Part shown: in pieces, positions 54,867 through 62,024 of the stretch
How positions within the stretch are numbered: the stretch's first letter is position 1
Layout of the letters: every line of letters starts with the position of its first letter
Origin: Bacteroidota bacterium
GTDB lineage: Bacteria > Bacteroidota > Bacteroidia > Bacteroidales > VadinHA17
Direction of reading: 5' to 3'
Assembly: GCA_029547705.1 (NCBI GenBank)
Contig: JAKPOU010000068.1
Coordinates: 1-64,000 of the forward strand
DNA: 64,000 bases
The notes under the pieces: generated by a model
Database searches by the model: none
Seen by the model: only the letters and a program-made list of their open reading frames with translations
What the model was told of the DNA's origin: nothing
Translations under genes and position numbers: made by a program

Positions 54867-55883
54867 TTATTTAACATTCATTGCTGCAAGCATATTTCCG
54901 TATACATTGTTGAGAGCTGCCAGGTTTTCGTTGAGTCTGGCAACCTGGTCACGGTATCTCTGTGTGTCATCCGAGGATTCCGTAAGATTTTTCATCAGAG
55001 ACTGAAGGCCCTGATAAAGTGACTCAGATTCTTTTATATGATCGTCGGCTCCCTTTTTCTGAAGTTCATATACGGCATTCAGTGCGGCCAGGTTCTTGTT
55101 CAGTACCTCAAGCTGCTGCTGGTAGGATTTTCCGCCGGCCTGCATTTCGGCAATGGTTTCGGCTATTGTGTTGTATGATGATCCGGTGGCATTGACTGTA
55201 TTGGTTGCCTCCTGGTAGGACTGTGCCAGTCTGGAAAGAGCATCATTTGCATTGTTCATGGTATTCATGTACTTGTTTGATGCTTGTGCTATATCGTTCA
55301 TGGCACTTATATTTGAAGTTGCATCGCCCAGCTTCTGCATCCCGGCACCCAGTTTCTGGAAAAGTTCCGGTGTTATTTCGGCTTTCTCGAGCATTTCATC
55401 GAATTTTGCCAGAGCTGCTGATCCTGCGCCCCCGCCATATCCGCCACCGCCGTATCCGCCGCCGTACCTGCCGCCATAACCTCCGCCGCCCGTTCCGCCG
55501 GCCTGAACTCCGGTTCCTCCACCGGCCTCAGCGCCTGCGAAGCCGCCTGAATAGCCGCCGCCGAAGCCGCCGCCTCCCCTGGCAAGGGCATCACGTTCTC
55601 TGCCGGAGAGTGAATGTGCAAAATCTGCGGGATCTTCTTCGGATATCCCGGCAAGTTCCGGATAAACAAGGGTCCAGTCAATTTCTTCGCGCAATGGTTC
55701 AAATGCCGAAAAGAAGAAAATAATAGCTTCTGTCAGCAGCCCTACGGTAAGCATGATACCTGCTCCCTGCCAGTGCTGGATTTTAAACAGTGCACCAACA
55801 ATTACGAGAGAGGCACCCCAGCCGTATAGTTTTGCCATGAAATTTTTCCAGCCGCTGCTGTGTACGAATTCTGCTAAGCTCAT
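54867..55883 (-). CDS. gldL: GldL, type IX motor stator, with glycine-rich insert
   Basis: A 338-residue inner-membrane protein with two helices near residues 22-36 and 41-60 (WQGAGIMLTVGLLTEAIIFF). The acidic residue in GLLTEAII is the proton-channel glutamate of the family. A coiled-coil-rich C-terminal part covers about 160-338. Residues 102-155 are almost only Gly, Tyr, Ala and Ser, an insert that is absent from the GldL of model species as I know it and that lengthens the protein. It is in the operon with gldK and gldM. Confidence 0.93.
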   Translation of the reverse strand: MSLAEFVHSSGWKNFMAKLYGWGASLVIVGALFKIQHWQGAGIMLTVGLLTEAIIFFFSAFEPLREEIDWTLVYPELAGISEEDPADFAHSLSGRERDALARGGGGFGGGYSGGFAGAEAGGGTGVQAGGTGGGGYGGRYGGGYGGGGYGGGAGSAALAKFDEMLEKAEITPELFQKLGAGMQKLGDATSNISAMNDIAQASNKYMNTMNNANDALSRLAQSYQEATNTVNATGSSYNTIAETIAEMQAGGKSYQQQLEVLNKNLAALNAVYELQKKGADDHIKESESLYQGLQSLMKNLTESSDDTQRYRDQVARLNENLAALNNVYGNMLAAMNVK

Positions 55884-55911
55884 ATGCCTGATTATTTAGT
55901 GTGGTTTGTTA

Positions 55912-57258
55912 CTATATTTTTGCCCCTATGTAGGATCTTACGTTGCGGAATCCTACGTAAGGCTTTGTGGAATCCTGGTATTCATAATCCCTGGCGCTCA
56001 CCTGCAGGAAAAATGCAACGTCCTTCCATGAACCTCCGCGTATTACCTTGCGCTTCAGAACAGGAGGATCCTGAGGTGTGGCATTGTATTCATAATTGGG
56101 CTGAAGGTCATGCTGGAATATATATGCCGAAGGATGATAGGCAGAGCGTGTCCATTCTGCAACATTCCCCGCCATGTCATACAGTCCGTATTCATTTGGT
56201 TCATAGGATCCTACTTTTCCGGCGTAAACATTCCCGTCATCAATGTAATTACCCCTGAGGGGTTTGAAATTGGCAAGGAAGCAGCCCTCATAATTACGGG
56301 TATAGGGTCCTCCCCACGGATACATTGAAAGGTCAAGCCCGCCCCTGGCTGCATATTCCCATTCTGTTTCCAGCGGGAGCCTGTATGCCATCACATCGGG
56401 AACACCGCTTTTCCTGAGTGCGTTGTTCATGTAATCCGTTCTCCAGTGGCTGAAGGCATTTGCCTGATGCCAGGAAACACCGACTACGGGATAATCATCA
56501 AAGGACGGGTGCCAGAAATACAGATCGGCCTGAGGATCATTGAATGAATAGGTGAAATCCCTGATCCAGCAAAGGGTGTCGGGATAAATGTTCAGCACAA
56601 CGTGTTTGATGAAGGATGAACGGTCCTTGACATCGGTACGGGTGCCGTCAAGATTGGTGACCTGGCCTTCATAATGACCGGTATTGTTTTCATAGTCATA
56701 TACATATCTTGACTTGGCGGCAGACTGGTAATCGACCCAGTAATAGGAATAATTGTATTTCCGTACATCATACTGCTTTCTGCCGTTAAACCTTTCCTCG
56801 GGAGGATAGTACATTTCCTCAATAACACTTCTGGTTACCTCATCACGGAGATCGATCTTCTCATCCCAGTTCAGGATGTAGGGTTCGATAACGTTTCCGT
56901 CACGGTCGGTCTTGAAATACTCCCTGCGATCTATTCCTGCATTCCCAAGATTTGTTCTCAGAATGGAATCACGTACCCAGTAAACGAACTGGCGGTATTT
57001 ATTGTTTGTGATTTCAGTCTGATCCATCCAGAAAGCATCGACTGTGACGGATTTGGCGAGGACGTTCTGTGCAAAAAGAGCATCCTGGTCGCTTGGTCCC
57101 ATAATGAAACTACCGGCTGGTATGAAAGCCATTTCCATTGGTTCGGGCTCAAAAAACTTCTTTCTTCCGGGAACTCCCGTAAGTTCACCTGTACTTGAAG
57201 TTCGGCAACCGGTAATAAAAATTAAAATTATCAGTAAAAACAGAATCGACTTTTTCAT
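55912..57258 (-). CDS. gldK: GldK, type IX secretion lipoprotein
   Basis: A 448-residue lipoprotein (MKKSILFLLIILIFITGC, acylated Cys18) with a formylglycine-generating-enzyme-like (FGE-sulfatase/SUMF1) domain: MAFIPAGSFIMGPSDQ, WHQANAFSHWR, RLPLETEWEYAARGG and MAGNVAEWTRSAY. In this subfamily the fold is structural, not catalytic. GldK/PorK forms the outer-membrane ring with GldN. It follows porP by about 45 bp and precedes gldL. Confidence 0.94.
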   Translation of the reverse strand: MKKSILFLLIILIFITGCRTSSTGELTGVPGRKKFFEPEPMEMAFIPAGSFIMGPSDQDALFAQNVLAKSVTVDAFWMDQTEITNNKYRQFVYWVRDSILRTNLGNAGIDRREYFKTDRDGNVIEPYILNWDEKIDLRDEVTRSVIEEMYYPPEERFNGRKQYDVRKYNYSYYWVDYQSAAKSRYVYDYENNTGHYEGQVTNLDGTRTDVKDRSSFIKHVVLNIYPDTLCWIRDFTYSFNDPQADLYFWHPSFDDYPVVGVSWHQANAFSHWRTDYMNNALRKSGVPDVMAYRLPLETEWEYAARGGLDLSMYPWGGPYTRNYEGCFLANFKPLRGNYIDDGNVYAGKVGSYEPNEYGLYDMAGNVAEWTRSAYHPSAYIFQHDLQPNYEYNATPQDPPVLKRKVIRGGSWKDVAFFLQVSARDYEYQDSTKPYVGFRNVRSYIGAKI

Positions 57259-57302
57259 ACAGTAGGAAATTAAGATGCAAGTAAGTTAATTTTTCAATAT
57301 CC

Positions 57303-58262
57303 TTATAAAAATCTGATACTTTTGTACTTCGTACGGCTCTTGCCCGTTCTCAGGTCAAAACAGTAATTGACCATCAGTTCATGGGAGCCCATGGTATTCT
57401 TCCTGATATCCGATACCGGGAAGTCATAGGCATAGCCGATACGTATTCCGTTAAACAATTCAATGCCCGCAATTCCTGTCAGGGCATCACCCGCACGGTA
57501 AGAAACGCCGCCCCATACTTTTTTATTGTACCGGAGCATGGTGGTCACACTGGCCTGCAATGCCCTTCCGTCGCTGAAAGCGAATACCGACGGCAACAGC
57601 TCAAGGGCCGGATTGGGCAGCTGCAGGTTATATCCTGCTGTCAGGTAATAATGCCTTGTGAGATAGGGTTCTCCTTTTGTAAACCTGAATCTGGCCTGGT
57701 TCAGATGCCTCACCGATAAGCCGGCATAATAATTATCGGCATTGTAATACAGGCCGAATCCGGCATCAAAAACCACAAAGCTCTCCTTGTTCACGGGTAT
57801 CAGCGGATCCTGGTCGGGCGGGGTGAATCCGTCACCGGAAGGAATATGCCATTCCGGATCAAGGGTCTTGTTCATGACCCCGAGGTTTACTCCTATTCCC
57901 AGCTTTCCTGTTCCCATGTTGACAAGCAATGCATATATTCCTGAAATATTTATATCAGAGTCAAATCCCACCTGGTCACTTTCCACCATCAGGCCTATTC
58001 CGCTTTCTACCCTGAAGGGGGAAACCGCTGCACTCACATTGAAGGTGGTTGTTGCAGGAGCACCGGTAAATCCCACCCATTGCTGCCTGGCAATGGCAGT
58101 GGCACAAATCATTCCTGATGTGCCGGCCACTCCCGGGTTGTAGGTAAGTGTGCTGAACATATAGTTGCTGGACAACGGATCCTGCTGCGACCACGTTGTA
58201 ATGCCTATCAGCACAAATAACAGCAATGTTACCTTAACGCGTTTCATTTTATGATGATCCAA
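57303..58262 (-). CDS. porP: PorP/SprF family protein
   Basis: A 319-residue outer-membrane protein with a signal peptide (MKRVKVTLLLFVLIGITTW, from the ATG at 58247; the frame opens at 58262). The mature part starts QQDPLSSNYMFSTLTYNPG, the standard N-terminus of PorP/SprF proteins, and ends SHELMVNYCFDL, a final barrel strand. PorP-type proteins hold secretion substrates or the ring at the outer membrane. It heads the gldKLMN operon. Confidence 0.93.
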   Translation of the reverse strand: MDHHKMKRVKVTLLLFVLIGITTWSQQDPLSSNYMFSTLTYNPGVAGTSGMICATAIARQQWVGFTGAPATTTFNVSAAVSPFRVESGIGLMVESDQVGFDSDINISGIYALLVNMGTGKLGIGVNLGVMNKTLDPEWHIPSGDGFTPPDQDPLIPVNKESFVVFDAGFGLYYNADNYYAGLSVRHLNQARFRFTKGEPYLTRHYYLTAGYNLQLPNPALELLPSVFAFSDGRALQASVTTMLRYNKKVWGGVSYRAGDALTGIAGIELFNGIRIGYAYDFPVSDIRKNTMGSHELMVNYCFDLRTGKSRTKYKSIRFL

Positions 58263-58319
58263 CAGTAGAGATGCTCGTGCAAATTAAAAAGCAAAATAAA
58301 CAAAAATCTGACACGTATA

Positions 58320-58349
58320 CAAATATATTGAATAACGCATATTAACAAA
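58320..58349 (-). promoter_or_regulatory. porP-gldKLMN promoter
   Basis: On the minus strand TTTG (58349-58346), 18 bases, then TATATTTG (58327-58320). The upstream element lies in a near-palindrome (aacaaattttgtt, 58345-58357), and a related aacaatttttgtt occurs at 58370-58382. These repeats may be an operator. Confidence 0.7.
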
Positions 58350-58415
58350 TTTTGTTATTTAACGCACAATAACAATTTTTGTTTCAATGAGAAGCCCTTA
58401 ACTTTCTGCTTTTTT

Positions 58416-59588
58416 TCACGGGCGCAGCCTTTTGGAACCCCTTACCCATCTTTCGGGTACCTCGTCGCGGCTGGCCTTGATGTAATCTTCATGGGAACAC
58501 GCAATATACAGTGGGGACGAAGCGGGGCCCTTCAGTTCCATCCACCATCTTTCCGTGAGATTGCTTTTGACAAATATCAGATCTTCATCCAGGTCGCTTA
58601 TCCTGACATGGTATCTTATGAACCTGCCGCTGTTGGCAGAGCTCAGATGGGGTGTTTCATACTGTTTCTGGGAGAATCCCTCGAGGAAGAACCATAATAT
58701 CTGTGCACAGAGTGCTGCTGTCTGATTTCTTATGTCCAGATCCGGATCCAGGTCAAAGAGGCCGAATATTTTCAGGTTATCCGATATTCCGGCATATCTT
58801 GCAAGAAGACAGATCTCCTCGCCATAGAACCCGTTGGGAGAGGGGGCCGTGCATCCGGGGGCATCCGACTGCCTCACCGATGAGATATCCATCAATACGG
58901 CATCCGAATCCCTGAACATGGGTTCGGTAAGGTGTATGGCCTTTCTTACATCACCTATTCTTACCAGTTCCGACCTGCGCCTGTTGAATCTGTTTATCAC
59001 CTGCTGGTCGTTCAGGTATGTCTGATAGCCCAGGTTTATGTAGTGGCTGAAGGTACTCCGGCTGTCGTGCATGATGGTGCTGAGGTAACTGAAGGAATCA
59101 TTCCCCTTCTTCTCGCTGACATAGTCTATCCTGGAATCAACGGCGAGCAGGGTGTATCTTATCTGCTGCCGGCTCAGTGCCCTGTCAACAGCAGGTGCCA
59201 GTGCGCTGCTGCCACCAAGTATGACCGGGAAAACATTGTAGCCGGCAAGCATGATGATTATTTCCGTAAGTCCGGCCACTGTATCATTGAAGGTGGTTCC
59301 CCTTTTCATGTTCCCCAGGTCGGCTATCCTGAGCTTGCCCGGGATCTTCGCCAGCCTGTAGAGTTCAGCACGTATGCAGTCAGGCCCCTTCATTGATCCG
59401 CTTGCCGGGGAATTCCTCCCTTCGGGAACACCCAGCAGGGCTATTTTGAAGGATTCCAATCCGCTGATGGGGAGATTTTCGGTGTGGACCCTTATATTGT
59501 GAGGAAATCCGGACTGGCCCGCCATGTGTTCAAACTCCGGCGGGCTGCCTATACTGACGGGATCAAAGAAATCGTTGAGATCGGTCAT
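58416..59588 (-). CDS. Ureohydrolase-fold protein lacking metal ligands
   Basis: A 390-residue member of the arginase/agmatinase/formimidoylglutamase fold. The active-site boxes are altered. GGDHS is GGSSA (residues 125-129), DAHxD is DSRID (151-155) and SxDxDxxDP is MDISSVRQSDAP (from 233). At least two histidines and one aspartate that bind the two manganese ions are gone, so hydrolysis is unlikely. It lies 18 bp after topA and upstream of porP-gld. A structural or regulatory role is inferred. Confidence 0.8.
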   Translation of the reverse strand: MTDLNDFFDPVSIGSPPEFEHMAGQSGFPHNIRVHTENLPISGLESFKIALLGVPEGRNSPASGSMKGPDCIRAELYRLAKIPGKLRIADLGNMKRGTTFNDTVAGLTEIIIMLAGYNVFPVILGGSSALAPAVDRALSRQQIRYTLLAVDSRIDYVSEKKGNDSFSYLSTIMHDSRSTFSHYINLGYQTYLNDQQVINRFNRRRSELVRIGDVRKAIHLTEPMFRDSDAVLMDISSVRQSDAPGCTAPSPNGFYGEEICLLARYAGISDNLKIFGLFDLDPDLDIRNQTAALCAQILWFFLEGFSQKQYETPHLSSANSGRFIRYHVRISDLDEDLIFVKSNLTERWWMELKGPASSPLYIACSHEDYIKASRDEVPERWVRGSKRLRP

Positions 59589-59606
59589 GATATTGTTTTA
59601 GGAAGT

Positions 59607-61904
59607 CTATTTTTTCTTTTTTTCGCTCCTTTCAATAATGGCTTCACATTCCTCCCTTGTCAGATTGTCAGTGTCGGTGCCCTTTGGAATCCTGTAGTTT
59701 TTCTTGTCCTTCGACAGGTATAGCCCGTATCTCCCGTTGAGAAGCAGGATATCGCCGAATTCCCTTACAACCTTTTTCTTTTCCGCCTCATTCTTTTCAT
59801 TGATTATCTGAATCGCCCTTTCCATGGTTAATGAATAGGGGTCATCCACCCCCTTTTTTACCGAGTAGAATTTGCCTTTATGTCTGATATAGGGTCCGAA
59901 TTTTCCTTTTCCGACAACAACTTCTTCATTTTCAAAAGACCCGAGAGTTCTGGGCAGGGTGAAAAGTCTGAGGGCCTCCTCAAGGCTTATTGTTTCAATA
60001 AGCTGGTCGTGCGTGAGGCTGGCATAACGCGGTTTGTTTCCGTCTTCGCTGCTTCCTATCTGGGCAACCGGTCCGAACCTCCCCATTCTTACAGTAACCG
60101 GCTCCCCTGTTTCAGGATGGTTTCCAAGAAATCTCACAGCCGCCTTCCGGTGCTTCTTCTCAAGAGTGCTCTCCACGGTTTTATGGAAAGGGGCGTAGAA
60201 TTTTTTCAGCATGCCCGTCCATTTCAGCTTTCCGAGAGCAATCTCATCAAACTGTCTTTCAATATCAGCAGTAAAATTGTAATCCACTATTTCGGGAAAA
60301 TTTTCAACCAGGAAATCATTTACAATCATTCCTATATCCTGGGGAAAGAGTTTCGACTTCTCCTTTCCGCTTATTTCATTTTTTACGGAATGGCTTATTT
60401 TTCCTTTTTCCAGGGTATAGACGCTGATCTGCCGTTTTTCCCCCGGCCTGTCTTCCTTCAGCACATAACCCCTGTTCTGTATTGTCGAGATTGTGGGAGC
60501 GTATGTAGAAGGCCTGCCGATTCCCAGCTCCTCAAGTTTCTTGACGAGACTGGCCTCATTGTATCTCGGGAGCGGCATCGTGAATTTCTGAACCGCTGAT
60601 ACCACATTGTAATAAAGCGGCATATCCTTTTTCACAGGCGGAAGGAGATTCTTTTCCTCATCTCCGTTTTCCTGGTCCGATGATTCCGCATATACTTTCA
60701 GAAAGCCGTGGAATTTGACAACTTCGCCCGTTGCAGTGAATTTGACCGGCGAATTGTCCATGCCAACCGTAATAGTGGTTTTTTCAACAAGCGCATCAGC
60801 CATCTGCGAGGCGATGGTCCTTTTCCATATCAGGTCGTAGAGCTTTTTTTCATTCTGACTGCCCTGTATTGAGGGATTGGCCGGATATGCAGGGCGGATG
60901 GCCTCATGAGCTTCCTGGGCACCTTTCGTTCTGGTGGCGTACTGTCTTGTTTTCGAATATTCCTGTCCGTATTCCGATATGATTGTCTCCCGCAGTGTAG
61001 CCAGGGCAAGTTTTGAAAGGTTTGTGGAATCGGTTCTCATATAGGTGATTTTCCCGGCTTCGTACAGTTTCTGGGCCACCGTCATGGTCTGTGCCACCGA
61101 GAATCCGAGCTTCCTGTATGCTTCCTGCTGCAGGGTTGAGGTGGTGAATGGCGGTGCGGGGGATCTGGTTCCCGGCTTGACAATTACATTCTCAACATTA
61201 TATTGTGCGCTGCTGCAGAGTTCAAGGAACTTTTCCGCCTCCTCCGCTGCGGGGAAACGCTTTGAAGCTTCAGCCCTGATGACGTCGCCGCTGTTGTCCG
61301 TTTCTCCGGTTCTGAAAACCGAAGTGACCCTGTAGGCCGATTCGGGTTTGAAGGAAATGATCTCCCTTTCGCGTTCAGCAACAAGTCTTACAGCCACCGA
61401 CTGGACCCTTCCCGCAGAAAGAGCGGGCTGTACCTTTTTCCACAGCACGGGTGATATCTCAAACCCAACAAGCCGGTCAAGGATGCGCCTTGCCTGCTGG
61501 GAATTGACCAGGTTCATGTCAATGGTGCGGGGATTCCCGATTGCCGTGGCAATGGCATCCCTGGTGATCTCATGGAAGACTATCCTTTTGGTTGTTGCCA
61601 GGTCAAGGCCCAGAACACCTGCTATATGCCAGGCAATGGCTTCTCCCTCGCGATCCTCGTCAGATGCCAGCCATATATTCCTGGCTCCGGAAGCTGCCTT
61701 GCGCAGCTCGGTGACAATTTTGGTCTTTTCCCCCGGGATTTCATAAACAGGTTCGAAATCTTTTTCTATATCTATGCCAAGGTTTTTCTTTGCCAGATCT
61801 CTGATATGCCCGAAGCTGGATATGACGCGAAAATCCTTACCCAGGAATTTCTCAATGGTCCTGGCCTTGGCCGGAGACTCAACAATCACAAGGTTTTCGA
61901 TCAT
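59607..61904 (-). CDS. topA: DNA topoisomerase I
   Basis: A 765-residue type IA topoisomerase. It has a Toprim domain (LVIVESPAKARTIEKFLG, ASDEDREGEAIAWH) and the active tyrosine in ITYMRTDSTNLS. The C-terminal repeats (VRMGRFGPVAQIG, VGKGKFGPYIRHKGKF, LLNGRYGLYLSK) replace the zinc fingers of the E. coli enzyme. The tail is lysine-rich. The ATG at 61904 (MIENLVIVES) was preferred to 61934, which is next to the -7 element. Confidence 0.96.
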   Translation of the reverse strand: MIENLVIVESPAKARTIEKFLGKDFRVISSFGHIRDLAKKNLGIDIEKDFEPVYEIPGEKTKIVTELRKAASGARNIWLASDEDREGEAIAWHIAGVLGLDLATTKRIVFHEITRDAIATAIGNPRTIDMNLVNSQQARRILDRLVGFEISPVLWKKVQPALSAGRVQSVAVRLVAEREREIISFKPESAYRVTSVFRTGETDNSGDVIRAEASKRFPAAEEAEKFLELCSSAQYNVENVIVKPGTRSPAPPFTTSTLQQEAYRKLGFSVAQTMTVAQKLYEAGKITYMRTDSTNLSKLALATLRETIISEYGQEYSKTRQYATRTKGAQEAHEAIRPAYPANPSIQGSQNEKKLYDLIWKRTIASQMADALVEKTTITVGMDNSPVKFTATGEVVKFHGFLKVYAESSDQENGDEEKNLLPPVKKDMPLYYNVVSAVQKFTMPLPRYNEASLVKKLEELGIGRPSTYAPTISTIQNRGYVLKEDRPGEKRQISVYTLEKGKISHSVKNEISGKEKSKLFPQDIGMIVNDFLVENFPEIVDYNFTADIERQFDEIALGKLKWTGMLKKFYAPFHKTVESTLEKKHRKAAVRFLGNHPETGEPVTVRMGRFGPVAQIGSSEDGNKPRYASLTHDQLIETISLEEALRLFTLPRTLGSFENEEVVVGKGKFGPYIRHKGKFYSVKKGVDDPYSLTMERAIQIINEKNEAEKKKVVREFGDILLLNGRYGLYLSKDKKNYRIPKGTDTDNLTREECEAIIERSEKKKK

Positions 61905-61936
61905 TGACAGAGGATTTTTTTGAATTAAAAACACGA

Positions 61937-61944
61937 CAAAGTAA
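61937..61944 (-). promoter_or_regulatory. Possible topA promoter -7 box
   Basis: On the minus strand the sequence is TTACTTTG followed by TCG, one mismatch from TAnnTTTG, about 33 bases before the chosen start codon. Confidence 0.4.
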
Positions 61945-61998
61945 ATGATTTACGTTTCAAACTTCAAAATAAACTTTTAAGAATCTTTAAGATTTTAC

Positions 61999-62006
61999 TA
62001 ATTTTG
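61999..62006 (+). promoter_or_regulatory. Promoter -7 box of the penicillin-binding protein gene
   Basis: TAATTTTG followed by gcgc matches TAnnTTTG, 18 bases before the start codon. Confidence 0.5.
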
Positions 62007-62024
62007 GCGCAAATATTCAGCCTC

